Part shown: positions 1-11,219 of the stretch, piece by piece | Layout: each line of letters starts with the position of its first letter | Numbering within the stretch: the first letter of the stretch is position 1 | NCBI GenBank assembly: GCA_026929865.2 | Contig: CM049403.1 | Span: 24,908,501-24,972,500, forward strand | DNA length: 64,000 nt | Direction of reading: 5' to 3' | Source: Hyperoplus lanceolatus | Taxonomy: Eukaryota; Chordata; Actinopteri; Uranoscopiformes; Ammodytidae | Translations under genes and position numbers: made by a program | Notes under the pieces: model-generated | The model's database searches: none | Told to the model about the DNA's origin: nothing | What the model saw: the letters and a program-made list of their open reading frames with translations, nothing else

Positions 1-948
1 CACTATTTACAGAACTTTATCATCGCTGAGATTCAGATAAGGAAATATTTAGCTAATGAGGACAAAACGCTCGCTTCATCGTTAAAGTAAGGAAATGTGT
101 TCATTAGGGCCGTCTTGGTTATTCAATTAAATTCAGTTCCCTATGAAAATAAGTGTCATTGTGAAATTTGTATTTAATTATACATAATAAATTGAATAAA
201 GACAACAGCAGATGTATTCTATTATTTAGCAGGACACCCTCTCGCAAGTACTGAATAAATTATGTATAATATCCCTCATAGAGACTTCGAATATATCTGG
301 TACTTTAGAATTAATTTAACATACTTGGATCCTATGTATGTAATTCTTACTGTCAGTTTTATGAAATGTCGTAAAAATGGTATGACATTTTCTCTTTTAC
401 CTGTATCAAATAGTCGAAATGATCAACCTTAAGATTATCTGTAAAAATAAGTTTATTACATATTCGTCTTTGCAGTTTATGGCCAGTTTACTGCAGTTAA
501 AAGTAAATCACACATAACTGTTGAGATAACAGAAGTAGTCTGAATTGGTTGTTAGGCGTTCAAATTGACACGTAGTCGTCATTAAATGTTGCTGAAACAA
601 TGGTTAGACTGTTGCTTACCAGTCTGCCCCACTGAGTCACAAGGAGGTCACAAGATGAGCACAATGGTAATTATATATCTGCCATTCAAAAGGATTTACT
701 TTCAATGATGATGAGGATGATGGATGATTCATGCTTTTGTCATACTGTTCGTTTTCACCTCCTTAGGGGGTTGGCACTGTAGCCACTAACATTGATGTCT
801 AACATTCTTCTTTTTTTTCTTCTTTTTTTGTCAATTTGGCCCAGTTTCAAGCTGCCTGACTGGGTATAATTTAACCTACAACTCCCTTCCTGAGTGCATT
901 GGGAAACATTGGAAAGCTTGAAGTCTTCCCCTGGTTTCAGAGGCGTTA
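1..948. other. Non-coding stretch, nothing recognised
   Basis: AT-rich sequence to the left of the last visible adcy1 exon. It should be intron leading to the next C2 exon, which would begin just after the AHFLMSNPRNM-type segment, but I see no splice-flanked continuation here. That exon is presumably beyond the left edge. No repeat family recognised. Confidence 0.4.
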
Positions 949-949
949 A

Positions 950-1018
<69 letters not shown>
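949..1018. repeat. (CT)n microsatellite
   Basis: About 34 uninterrupted CT units. It lies 63 bp downstream, in the minus-strand sense, of the donor of the adcy1 exon ending at 1,081, so the intronic pre-mRNA would carry a GA-rich tract close to that donor. Reading frames through it are low-complexity artefacts. Confidence 0.95.
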
Positions 1019-1021
<3 letters not shown>

Positions 1022-1080
1022 GAGTGATATGGCTCTGGGCTGGAGGACGCGTCTGCACATGTCTTGTGGAAGAAGCTCAC

Positions 1081-1197
1081 CATGTTCCTGGGGTTGGACA
1101 TGAGGAAGTGCTGAGCCACATGAGCTGGCAGCAGGTTGAACAGGATCCTCTTGTTGTCCAGTTTGACTTTCTCCATGTCGTCTCTGTCCTCCTCTGC
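1081..1197 (-). CDS. adcy1: adcy1 exon: start of catalytic domain C2a
   Basis: Codes 39 residues beginning AEEDRDDMEKVKLDNKR and ending LMSNPRNM. This is the junction between the second membrane cassette and the second cyclase homology domain of type 1 adenylate cyclase, and it includes the LLPAHVAQHFL segment. C2a pairs with C1a to form the ATP and forskolin sites that make cAMP at the cytoplasmic face of the plasma membrane. Acceptor CAG and donor GTGAGC flank the exon; length 117 is a whole number of codons (phase 0 at both ends). The rest of C2a, with its catalytic residues, is not in the window and should lie to the left. KVKLDN followed by AHVAQHFLMSNPRNM fits ADCY1 rather than ADCY8, as I remember the families. 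Which of the two teleost paralogues (adcy1a or adcy1b) it is, I cannot tell. Confidence 0.9.
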
Positions 1198-1440
1198 CTG
1201 GACACCATAAACAAAGACAGGAGAGGTGAGTCTCTTACAAAGTGACCCAAAGTGAAACTGATGCATCTATTGTCTGGAAACACAATGAATCGTTATTGTA
1301 CTGTTAGCTCAAAGCTCCAATCTATAGATGTAATAGCTCTTCCTTATCACTAGAGGGAGATCATGATTTGCAAACAAAGCAAATGTTCACTGCGGTTCTT
1401 AAAATAGAAGCGTCCACAATTAACATGATCCACTGATACT

Positions 1441-1442
<2 letters not shown>

Positions 1443-1533
<91 letters not shown>
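1443..1533. repeat. (CA)n microsatellite
   Basis: About 45 CA units within the adcy1 intron between the exons at 1,081-1,197 and 2,087-2,191. Cys-Val open frames on the opposite strand are artefacts of the repeat. Confidence 0.95.
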
Positions 1534-1536
<3 letters not shown>

Positions 1537-1820
1537 TAAATTTAAACACACACTACATCCGATCTGCCTATATACTTTGTAATAATCAGAAATCCAAATG
1601 TTCCTATTCCTCTATGTTATAGTATTTAAAGATTTTCATCCAGTTATTGAAACATTAATAATAATCTGCACACACCAACTGTACTGTATATTTGTATACG
1701 GGTATACATTGGGCATGTTGTCAGTAGTCTGTACAATAAAATAGATAAAAACAAAATATTTAATTTTACCCAAACAAATACCTTACAATAATATTTTTTT
1801 TCAGAGCTGCAGCTTGCTGT

Positions 1821-1885
1821 TTTGTGTGTGTGTGTGTGGGTGTGTGTGTGTGTGTGTGTGTGTGGGTGTGTCGGTGTGTGTGTGT
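1821..1885. repeat. Imperfect (TG)n microsatellite
   Basis: TG repeat interrupted by GG and CG variants, in the same adcy1 intron as the CA array at 1,443. Confidence 0.9.
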
Positions 1886-2086
1886 CAGTGTCTCAAACTC
1901 AGGAACCCTAAATGTATCATCAACCTGCCATCCCTTAAATATTACTTTATGACTCAATGACACACAGACTTGACTTGATGAGAAGACATTCTGCAGTTCA
2001 CTAGAGCAAACAAGCCCTGATGTAGGCGTCCATATATGAGCAGTGGCATGTGTGCAGTAACCCTTCATGTACCCAAACAGACACAC

Positions 2087-2191
2087 CTGACTAGCCCAGA
2101 GATAGTCAAGCCGCAGCTTCAGGTCCAGCTGTCTCGAATGCAGAGCCAGAGCTCCAGAAAACAGCAAAACAGCCAGCACAGGATCATACCC
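2087..2191 (-). CDS. adcy1: adcy1 exon: last TM helix and C2 linker
   Basis: Encodes 35 residues, [20 protein letters not shown] then [15 protein letters not shown]. The first part is the last hydrophobic helix of the second six-helix cassette; the basic amphipathic part leads into the cytosolic C2 domain. Acceptor AACAG and donor GTGTGT bound it; length 105, phase 0 at both ends. It joins in frame to the exon at 1,081-1,197 (WASQ then AEED), reproducing the LDYLWAAQAEEE order typical of ADCY1. Large CA arrays sit on both sides in the introns. Confidence 0.9.
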
Positions 2192-2219
2192 CTGTTTGTG
2201 AAGAAACCCTCCTCTGAAA

Positions 2220-2336
<117 letters not shown>

Positions 2337-2483
2337 AGTGGGTTTTGTTTGTTCATATTGTATGAACTTTATTATAACAGCAAATATCAGTCAAAGCGAT
2401 ATATTGGACAGCGCATCCCTGCCACACATAAACCCCTCCTCCCATATGTCTGTCTCACAAGATCTCAGTGCTCCTTACCCCAC

Positions 2484-2756
2484 AGCTTGGCGATAACCGC
2501 TGGTCTCCATGACGACGGTGTAGGTGAGAGAGAGGAGGAGGAGTGTGATGATCTTGAGCAGCGAAGAGACTCTGAGGTAGGGCACGGTGGCCAGTGTGGC
2601 AGCCACGCAGGACAGCAGGCCGTACGCCATGTTGGGACACGCTCCGTCTGCCGTCGTTACATTGTTTTTGGCTCCTGGTTCCAGGGCAGGGACGTCCTCT
2701 TCCTCCACCGAGCCACTGGAGTTTGTCCCAACCGAGCCCCAAGGAACACATCCCAC
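2484..2756 (-). CDS. adcy1: adcy1 exon: extracellular loop and TM helices of cassette 2
   Basis: Begins VGCVPWGSVGTNSSG and ends YTVVMETSGYRQA. It encodes the large extracellular loop of the second membrane cassette followed by hydrophobic helices. Two N-glycosylation sequons are visible (NSS and NVT), as expected for the glycosylated outer loop of a membrane cyclase. The acceptor is CTACAG. The 3' boundary is uncertain: a strong donor (GTAAGG) would end the exon at 2,479 but leaves phase 2, while the next exon needs phase 0. A weaker GTGGGG donor at 2,484 keeps the frame and is used here. Upstream it joins the exon at 4,289-4,378 (QACV then VGCVPW), matching the ADCY1 order. Confidence 0.85.
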
Positions 2757-3791
2757 CTGTAGGAAGAGGGTGGTGAAGAAAGGTTAAAAAGGGTAAACTC
2801 TGCCTTTCCAGACATATCCAAAAAAAAAAGACGGTGACAGAGTAAAGGTAAATGGAATCCACTTCTACTGTATATTTGTGGTGGAGCTACATCGTCCCTA
2901 TGCAAATATAAAATTCTAAATGATTTAAAAAAAAACTAAGCACTCATATTTGTAAGCCCTTGTTACACTATTTATAAACATGAAAAGTAATTGCTAAATG
3001 CAAACCATTTAAACATGCATTACAATATTAATAATGAATACAATATTGTTAGCGGTCTTTTAACTGTGAACGATAAATGTTTTATTTTTCGGAGGCTCTG
3101 CAACACCATCTGCTCGGCTGTGATTTGTGTTGCCCATGCCAACAGTGACTCAGGAACAGTGTAGCCTGCAGTATTATTAATGAAATATTGATCATCCAAC
3201 TCAAGTGATTTTTACTGCATCAAGTACTATATTGTTGTTTCAACCGCTATCTATGTAACATTTATTTCTTTGTATACAAAATTAATACATTTACATAGAG
3301 GAACCTGATCCTATCCCTCTTGCCAAAGGGTTTCTGTCAATCTTCAATGGATGTTGAATGGACGTCAAACTTCAAGACCTTAAAGGTGAAATAGAAGGTG
3401 AAATAGAGCCCTCCACTGAGCGTCGGGCTCCTGTTCACCTTGTCTGTCTTTATTTCTCTAGGAATGACCCGTTCACTCGACATTATCCCTTACGTAATCT
3501 TGCCAGCAGTTAAAAAAAATAAAAAATGGGATAGGGCTTGTGAAGGTTATTCAGCACTTTCGATCACATCCTATGTTCCTCTGTGTATTTTATCATCATA
3601 TAACTGAAGATCAATGTTTGGGGGTAGCCTATACTAACAACCAACAAACTCGATCCTCTGAGGAGGACTGTGAAACGGAGTTGAAAGCATGATTAAGTAA
3701 AATATGTTTTATCCGTTTTACTTGACTGTAATCCGTTAATTTGACTGTAACGCCCTTTGACCTGATGTCTGCATGATATGGTACTTACAGA
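2757..3791. other. adcy1 intron, no further feature seen
   Basis: Intronic sequence between the exon at 2,484-2,756 and the palindrome at 3,792. No open frame or known repeat family was recognised. Confidence 0.4.
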
Positions 3792-4205
3792 CCTACTTCA
3801 CCGGTTTGAATATGAAGGTGTATAGAATTCTGAGATCCTATGTAGTATAAATGTGCAAAAAAAATTAAAATCGGCTCATCCTAGCCTGAGAAAAGGCAGA
3901 AAGAGTGTTTTTTTAACCCTATATTTCTCTTTCTCGTGACATCACAGAAAGAGAAATATAGGGTTAAAAAATATTACTGTGATGTCACAGTAAAAGACAT
4001 CACAGTAATTTTTACAAAGTAAGTTTTTTTTAACCCTATATTTCTCTTTCTGTGATGTCACGAGAAAGAGAAATATAGGGTTAAAAAAACACTCTTTCTG
4101 CCTTTTCTCAGGCTAGGATGAGCCGATTTTAATTTTTTTCGCACATTTATACTACATAGGATCTCAGAATTCAATACACCTTCATATTCAAACCGGTGAA
4201 GTAGG
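3792..4205. repeat. Long nested palindrome (foldback element) in adcy1 intron
   Basis: Two arms of about 180 bp (3,792-3,971 and 4,026-4,205) are almost perfect reverse complements around a spacer of about 54 bp. Each arm contains a smaller inverted repeat built on AACCCTATATTTCTC and its complement, and the spacer holds the palindrome TTACTGTGATGTCACAGTAA. The outer ends read CCTACTTCACCGG and CCGGTGAAGTAGG. No transposase frame and no convincing target duplication. It lies 84 bp from the exon at 4,289-4,378. Probably a foldback or MITE-type DNA element; family not recognised. Confidence 0.85.
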
Positions 4206-4288
4206 CCTTTAACAGTCTTGATCCTGAGTTGAGTCATTCTTGAACATATACAAAAACTACTGGTTGGTATGTTGAAAAGTACACTTAC

Positions 4289-4378
4289 CACACAGGCCTG
4301 GGTGACAGAGTAGGTTAGCAGAACGAGGAAGACACACAGAACAGTTCGGATGTGAATTGTGAGGCAGCCTGGTTGGCA
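4289..4378 (-). CDS. adcy1: adcy1 exon: TM helix of cassette 2
   Basis: Thirty codons, CQPGCLTIHIRTVLCVFLVL then LTYSVTQACV. The CLTIxIRTVLC string is a hallmark of ADCY1 and precedes one of the membrane helices of the second cassette. Acceptor TTTTAG and a strong donor GTAAGT; phase 0 at both ends. It follows the exon at 5,121-5,205 and precedes the exon at 2,484-2,756, in the order expected for a minus-strand gene. Confidence 0.92.
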
Positions 4379-5120
4379 CTAAAACCAAATGAGAAAGAGA
4401 ATTAAGGAGGCGGGGAAGTCAATAAATGAAGCACCTGTTTATCTACCTCAATAACATTTTGGACACATCATTAGCCAATAAGTGGAAATGCGATGATTGC
4501 ATTTTGTGGTGTGGCCCATTATGTGATGCCCTATTAAGAGGAGACGCTTAAAGCCTATGACGACAGTTCAATGGAGCATGATGCCACAGTGTCATACAGA
4601 GGGTTTTAGAAAAACTAATCAGCCACAATTTTGATAAATAACTAATCCTCTAATGCTGGCTTCAGAATACAAGATCTTTGTGTCTGTTACGATTGATAAT
4701 AAACCTGTGCAGTGACTTGGCTGAGAGACGAATAAATGTTTGCCGTCGTTTACAACTTGCTTTACATTATGTCATTGGGAAGGAGGTGCTAGGCAACAAG
4801 AGTAAAACAAACAATGGTTTATGAAGCGGTGGTACACAAAGACAGAGTTTGTTGTTGCTGTTTCATTGTTCCGCCTAGTGGCACTAACAACTTTTTTATT
4901 ATCTTTGTCTTCACCATATTTGTTTACAGCGCTCCATGCTCCGATTAGTCCACATGGCGGAAACATTTATTTCTCTTTCGACAAGTCTCTGGTTTTCATT
5001 CACAATAACAATAAAATTATATTGTATTTATATAGCGCCATGTCACACTACACACAAGATAAGACTAACTATTGTCGAGCCATTTACGTGTTTGAGTATG
5101 AAATCCTGAGGGAATCCTAC
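4379..5120. other. adcy1 intron, no further feature seen
   Basis: Intron between two cassette-2 exons. A plus-strand open frame at 4,821-5,258 overlaps the exon antisense and shows no recognisable protein signature. Confidence 0.4.
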
Positions 5121-5205
5121 CTGAATACTGGTGAGATGCAGGTACATGACACAGGCCACGTGGAAACACACACACAGCACCAGCAGCAGCAGCACCAGCA
5201 TTCCC
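5121..5205 (-). CDS. adcy1: adcy1 exon: Leu/Val-rich TM helix
   Basis: Encodes GMLVLLLLVLCVCFHVACVM then YLHLTSIQ, one membrane helix of the second cassette. Acceptor CTCTCAG, donor GTAGGA. The exon is 85 bp: its first base completes the split Gln codon begun by the exon at 5,397-5,494, and it ends in phase 0. The helix coding is CTG-rich, giving a GCAGCAGCAGC-like track on the plus strand. Confidence 0.9.
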
Positions 5206-5396
5206 CTGAGAGAAGAAGAGGAGAGACCAGAGTGAGGAGGGCTTCCCCAGCAGAGTAAAACACCTGACCATTTAATTGACTCACTAGACCAATAGCAAGG
5301 TCGATTCCAATAACTTTAGAGGAATGGAAAAACTTCAAATGCGTGTTGGTGTGACAGTGCATGTGTGTGTGTGTGTGTGTGTTTGTTTGTACGTAC

Positions 5397-5494
5397 TGTG
5401 GAATCATAAGCAAATAAATAAGGCCAAACAGAGTGGCGAGGATCAGAGAGAGAACCACTGCGCTGATGAAATGCTCGTCATACACCTGGTGATA
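5397..5494 (-). CDS. adcy1: adcy1 exon: first TM helix of cassette 2
   Basis: Encodes YHQVYDEHFISAVVLSLILA followed by TLFGLIYLLMIP. It carries the end of the cytosolic C1b region and the first helix of the second membrane cassette. Acceptor CCCTAG and a consensus donor GTACGT; length 98, ending in phase 2, which matches the single leading base of the exon at 5,121-5,205. Confidence 0.92.
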
Positions 5495-6042
5495 CTAGGG
5501 AAAGGCCAAAACAGAGAGAAAAATGTCAACATAGGAAGCATTTATCCAACAGTTTTTCAAGATAGGAGGACTATGTCAACTATGCTGGTATGCTGGTAGA
5601 GTTCAGGACACACCATGGATCCGGAACTTTATATTTTAACTACACTTCAGATCTCTAGAAATTATTCTCTGTTTCTGCACAACATAAGATGTTTTTTTTC
5701 CTCCCCCCGGAGCGAATGTTTCATATCATATGAGCTTGAATAATCTAGATTAATTCAGTGTAATGTGCTTCAAACATTTTCATCTCATGCAGAAATAAAG
5801 AATAACTTCTAGGGCGCTGCCATATCTATCTAACTAACAGGGCTCAAACAGCATCTCTGTTGAAAATAATCATCTTACACAAGTGATGCTTGGTTTGAAA
5901 GCAGGGTAAGGATTCCCCACAGAAAAGTATACTTGTGTGGGGGTTTAATTAACACTTCACAAAGATTTTTGCCTTAATTTTTTCTGTTGGTGAAATTATT
6001 GCAGTGTATAGGGTTTTAATTATTCTGAAAACAGTTCAGATT
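5495..6042. other. adcy1 intron, no further feature seen
   Basis: Plain AT-rich intronic sequence between the exons at 5,397 and 6,525; nothing recognised. Confidence 0.4.
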
Positions 6043-6152
<110 letters not shown>

Positions 6153-6524
6153 GTCCCTGTTCTGTGTCTCCTTTATGGCTCAACCCACGCACACATAGGA
6201 GAAAGATATCACGTGTGCTGCTCAGACGTTCCCAAATCATTATCTGCACCCCCTCTTGAGAGGGTGGGTGGATTCCTCGTACACACACACACGCACACAC
6301 ACATCATAGACAACAGGCGTGGGAGAGAGGGAGAAAGGGGAGAAGGAGAGACTATGTAGGGTGTACATATATGTGAGAATAAGACAGAGGGAGGGGAAAA
6401 GATGCAGTCACAAAGCATGGCACCTCATGTTTAATGAGCAATATACATATTATATCCTTCTGTAAACATAAATCTCCTCTGCAGATGTTCAGTGTGTGTG
6501 TGTGTGTGTGCGTCTGTCCCCCAC

Positions 6525-6719
6525 CCTGCGCTCCCTGTCTCTGCTCTTATAGAAGAGGGTGATGTAGTTGAGGTCTGATGTCTCGGACTCGGTCTGCCGC
6601 GCTTCGATGAGCCGCCCGATGTAGCGGTTGACTCGCGTTGCCGGCGAGTTCTGCACGGCTGTGGTGGAGAATGACGTCCGACTCCTCGTTTTCTCCGATG
6701 CAGTCCGCAGGGCCCTTCG
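6525..6719 (-). CDS. adcy1: adcy1 exon: C1b regulatory region
   Basis: Sixty-five codons starting RRALRTASEKTRSRTSFSTT and ending LNYITLFYKSRDRERR. This is the C-terminal part of the cytosolic C1b region. Serines in the RTASEK and RTSF contexts correspond to the CaM-kinase IV phosphorylation sites reported for mammalian ADCY1 (established knowledge), so inhibitory phosphorylation may be conserved; the second site is RSRTS rather than RNRSS. Acceptor GACAG, donor GTGGGG (weak consensus), phase 0 at both ends. The exon at 14,914-15,069 precedes it, so about 8.2 kb of intron separates them, much of it transposon insertions. Confidence 0.92.
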
Positions 6720-7019
6720 CTGTCAGACATCCAGAAAAAAAGACAACTCAATCAGTTTCTGCATAGGTCCAAGTTGCTCCACTTCTCAAGGCATGTCAGA
6801 CTGCAATGCTTCTTGTACACCAGTAAAACAAATTAAATTGATTGAAAAAATTACAGTAGAACCTTAATAGTGGGTTAAAAAAGAAGAAGAAGTTAGGCTG
6901 AGGGGTTTAAAATGTAAATTAAATTAATAATAATAGAATTTGGACCATAGCGCCTTGTACAAAACTAGCAGGTATTCAGCTGAAACACATGTGCCATACA
7001 CAAATACAAGGTGCATACA

Positions 7020-7411
7020 CAGACTAACTAGCCTGGTGCTACCAGACCATCGTACTTCATTTCATTTGTACAGAAGGTCTGGCAGTGCTGTAATTGGCAA
7101 ACGTTCACTCATGGAGGCGGGTGTCTGTTAAAGTTTAAAACTATTGGATCTGCCCAGTGCCACTCTCGATTAGCCAAACAATCGCATAACGTTTGGTCGT
7201 CACGTGTGTCATGAGCCGGCTTCTGGCAACTGAAACTGGAGCGCGACTTCGACGTCATCGTTCTCAGCCACTCGCTCTGTTCGCTGATTGGACCGGCTGT
7301 CGAATCTCCGGCAAAACTGGGAAATGGGCTGTACACCCAGACTGACTACTGAAGGGAAAATAAAATTTGGCCGGAAGTAGGCGGGCGGGCGGAGCCAGGC
7401 TACAGACTAAC
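7020..7411 (+). mobile_element. MITE with 9-bp target duplication, copy 1
   Basis: A 374-bp element at 7,029-7,402 begins TAGCCTGGTGCTACC and ends GGAGCCAGGCTA. It is flanked by perfect 9-bp direct repeats CAGACTAAC (7,020-7,028 and 7,403-7,411). The terminal inverted repeat is only 8 bp (TAGCCTGG/CCAGGCTA). Two further copies are at 25,490-25,863 (same orientation) and 27,201-27,573 (opposite). No transposase frame, so it must be non-autonomous. Nine-bp target duplications are typical of Mutator-like elements; that assignment is inference. It lies in the long adcy1 intron between the exons at 6,525 and 14,914. Confidence 0.88.
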
Positions 7412-8371
7412 AGCATAAGGCATTTGTCTTGTATACCCCCCCCCCATTTTCTTCATTTTGCAGTAAGATAAAAGACCGTTCTAAATAATCAAATGAATGG
7501 TAGTGTATTATTGTTTACAATCAGGTACAAACTGATTAAGTCCTTAACTGCATTATGGAAAGAATAAATCATAATGATAGAGGCAAAAGTAATCAAAAGG
7601 TGAATCAACTAAAAAAAAAATTTGTTTTTCCTGCGTGGGCACTACAGTGGTAAACACAAAGTGGTTGGAAGATCTAAGGGTCTTAACAACTAATACGATT
7701 CTGAATTAAATGCCAGAGAGAACATGGAGCCAGTGAAATGAGTCAAGATTTACTGATGATGTCTTGTCTTAAGTCTACACAACTTGATTAGCAGCATCAT
7801 TCTGTGCAAAGAAATAAATTACAATTTAACTACAATTTGTAATATGTACAACCAGACTCAGCCTGTCATGTCAGCTTTATTCGTCTACACCTACAGACGC
7901 CCCCCCCATGACATTGCAAAATCACAGATGTAATTCACAACAGTAATAGAGGTTCTGTTTCATTAAGTAAGTGCCCCAGTAAGCTGGTGAGCAGGCCAGC
8001 ATGCATATAGCCAGGGCCCTGCACACTGGAACACCTGGCTGGCTGGCGCACAGTCATGATTAATGACATCAAATACACCTGTGTTTATTGAACAAGGCCA
8101 CGAGGCCTCAGTCACACCTGGACCGACCTCTGAGGGGCGGATTCAAGCCGGAAGCCAATAATTATTCAAAGTTTAGTTGACACTTTGTTGTGAAAGTAAC
8201 CAAACAGCAGAGTAAGAGGAATGCAAGAATAGGCTCTAACAAAAGAAGCATGCTAATAATAATAGCATTAGCTTCATACGTGTCCAACTTAACTCAAATG
8301 AATACCAGGCTTTTTTACCCTCCTGTTCACCACTACATGTGAGTATATTTAACGTTTACTTACTCTCATAG

Positions 8372-9116
8372 ACGGATTATGAGATAATGGGCCCCTGGGC
8401 ACAAATTCTTAAAGTGCCCCCCACTCGTCCCTTATCCAGTCAGGTACACTGACTTTTCCACACAGATACATACAATTAATGGAAAACACATATTAAGGAA
8501 GTCAGTGTTTCCCACAGGATTTTGGGATACTGTGTGAGGGACCCTGTACCTTGTTGGGGGGTCCGGGGGCGCCCCCCGGATTTTTTTTTACCTTTTTAAA
8601 GTAAAATGCATCAAACTGGTGCACTTTGAGAGGAACTTTTAGAGGCTATATCAAATCCTGAGATGCAGAAGGAACATTATTTTTCAAATTTTTCTTAAAC
8701 AGGCAGCACTCTTTACTTTGCAACTGTAAAAGCAGTACAATAGATTGGTCTGCAGACCCATGTTCTATGATGGAGGGGCCCATTTCAAAATATAAAGGGT
8801 GGATAGCTACTTTTCATGAACAATTTATAATTCACACATAGGCTTATTTCTGTATGTGTGAGGGGGGCTTCAAGGCCCTTCACACATACAGAATACTAGT
8901 TGAGGGGCCCATGATGATTTCTATCTTGTTCAATTTTAATGAGTATCCTTATATTTAGGCTATTCCTTTTTGGACCCTGTTATTAACATGAGTGACTGAG
9001 CTCTTTGACTATGCAACATGCAAAGTTACTATCAGTATCTCTGGCTAAGGGCCCCCCTGAGCCCTTGGGCCCCTGGGCCTGTGCCCGGTGTGCCCGTGCA
9101 GTAATCCACCCCTGCT
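8372..9116 (+). mobile_element. Non-autonomous DNA element (GGGCCCCTGGGC ends), copy 1
   Basis: The left end reads GACGGATTATGAGATAATGG then GCCCCTGGGCAC, and the right end reads GGGCCCCTGGGCCTGTGCCC followed by GTAATCCACCCCTG, giving imperfect terminal inverted repeats. Inside, at 8,508, lies CAGTGTTTCCCACAGG, the kind of end seen on hAT elements, so one element may sit in another. The segment 8,618-9,115 recurs in reverse complement at 12,042-12,955. No coding capacity seen. Confidence 0.6.
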
Positions 9117-10101
9117 TACTCTGACCACTTTTTTCTAAACTGTGCTTTGTCAAGAGTTGTCATGCTAAAACGTTAGCAAACCATCATGCCTTCCATACTC
9201 ACTACCAAGTTAGACTTACAAAAAGCATAGTATTCATCTAAAACTATAACTAAGTACAAAGTACCAAGCCTGTAGTTAATCAGAAAATAAGATGTTGGAA
9301 AATTACGCTGTGCTGTGAATGTTGCTGTTTATTTCAGTTATAGCTTTTTTGGGTTTAATTGAGGTTTCATAGTACCTTTGGATGCATACGAAGTTCTCAG
9401 AGAAAATATTTATATTTTCTAATAGAATCGTTTTTGAAAGAAGAGTATTTTCTTTATTGGAGGGACACATCTGTTAATTTTAAAAGTTTGGATCAACTTC
9501 ATGAAACTACAGACATGGAGAATGCCTGCTCAGGTGACCTTATTAAACTATACTTTGACATTGGACATTGGATTCAGAAATAAGGAAATAATACTGATCT
9601 TCATCCAGAATCAACATATTTTAGCTGAAAAACACACAATTTATTAAACTTTTTACTCTGAAAATATTTACCTAAATGTTCGGTACCTCCATATCATGGC
9701 TCCTTTTATTTCCTTTCTTCCTCAATGGCCCTAATACCTTACATTTTCCCAACTACAACAGTTACTAGTACTTCTACAAAAGAAAACTACAATTAGGGGC
9801 TCTGTCACTTGCAGTCCTATATCCCACAGTCTTACTCCTCACTAGAAATGCTTAACCCATCCTAAAACAAATGATTTGGCTTTAAAGATAAAGACTGCAG
9901 TACGTGACACAGACAGACTGTATGTTGCAGTGTAGTCCTTTACAATGCTTGGCTTGGAATAAAAAGATACAGTATGCACATGCAGCATTTTGTGGGTGTG
10001 TATTGTGCAGAGTGTTAAAACGAAAAACTGCATTTCATTTGCACAAATAATCAAAAAACATATCAACACAGTACCTGGATTTGGGTGTTTTTCGATTAAA
10101 T
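9117..10101. other. adcy1 intron, nothing recognised
   Basis: AT-rich sequence with one 74-codon chance frame at 9,359-9,583. No repeat or protein family recognised. Confidence 0.35.
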
Positions 10102-10679
10102 TACAGTGCTGTGTGAAAGTTTGTGAACCCCTTGAGCATTTTGGATTTGTATTTATTTTTACCATTATTAATTAATTTTTATCAATACCAGTATTTCTTT
10201 ATATGAAATAACAGATGTTTGATTATCAATTCAACATTTTTCTTTTTCCAGAAATCATTTGTTAAAAGAGAAAAAACAAATTATTTGCCAACTGTTATAT
10301 GTGCAAAAGTTTGTGAACCCTGAGCTGCATTGCTTAAATCGAGCAGGTTAACACAATCAGGTGGGCCAAATTGATTGATGAAATAGACCAATGTAATGAG
10401 ACATCTTTAGGGAAGAAATTGGGCGGCACTAGATAAAACAGAGATAAAACCAGGTCAGTTTAGGCTCACCTAACTGAACCCATACAGGTCAGACATGTTA
10501 AAAGGGAAAAAAATCTCACAGGATCTCAGGAAAAGAGTTTTGATGTTGCACATTTGTCTGGGGACAGCTATAAATTCATATAAAAAATGTTGAGCTCAAT
10601 CTGTCCACCGTGAGGCAAATCATCTACAAAAATATCCACAAGCGTCACAAGAAAAGTGATTTTTCAGGTAAAAGCCAAC

Positions 10680-11219
10680 TCAAACATTACATTGGAGATT
10701 TGCAGACAATTTGCCACCACCATTCTTCACTTGGGAGAAGGTTCTCTTGGTGTAGGCAGAGTTGCGTTTTTGCACAAACATGGCGGTTTTGGTTATGACT
10801 AAACAGTTCAATATTGGACTAATCTGTCCACAGAATAAGACTTCGGGTATCTCCAGGTGCTCCCTGGCAAAGTTGTGACAAGCAGTTTTGTTCTTTTTTG
10901 AGAGCAGAGGCTTCTTCAGCAATTTGGCTATTTTATGTATTTTAATGTGTGACAGAATGCTGTTCATGTTTTTATATCAAAATGGTCAAATAAAATCATT
11001 CATTCATTCATTCATTCATTCAGCAACCCTCCCATGAAAGCCATTTTGACTGAGTTTTCTTCTTTTTGTGGAACAATGCACATCTGTCCCAGATGCTGCA
11101 AGAGAGGCCTGCAAATCACTAGGTGTAATGTTTGGGTTGGCTTTTAACTGAAAAATCACTTTTCTTGTGGCGCTTGTGGATATTTTTGAAGGAAGTCCAC
11201 GTCTAGGCAGATGTTCAGT
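10680..11219 (-). pseudogene. Tc1-like transposase fragment
   Basis: Minus-strand translation gives the DNA-binding segment RRGLPSKISTSATRKVIFQL (11,130-11,190) and further on KKPLLSKKNKTACHNFAREH and VKNGGGK, segments of the Tc1 transposase family. Between them is a piece rich in ATTC repeats (about 10,970-11,020), and the C-terminal catalytic part after GGG is missing. The N-terminal helix-turn-helix (STVRQIIYKW) is found across the LINE insertion at about 13,600-13,660. Broken and not functional. Confidence 0.75.

Noticed and set aside
2349-2862. Overlapping plus-strand frames across the adcy1 exon
   Set aside because: Antisense shadows of the minus-strand exon, which has clear splice sites and ADCY1 sequence.
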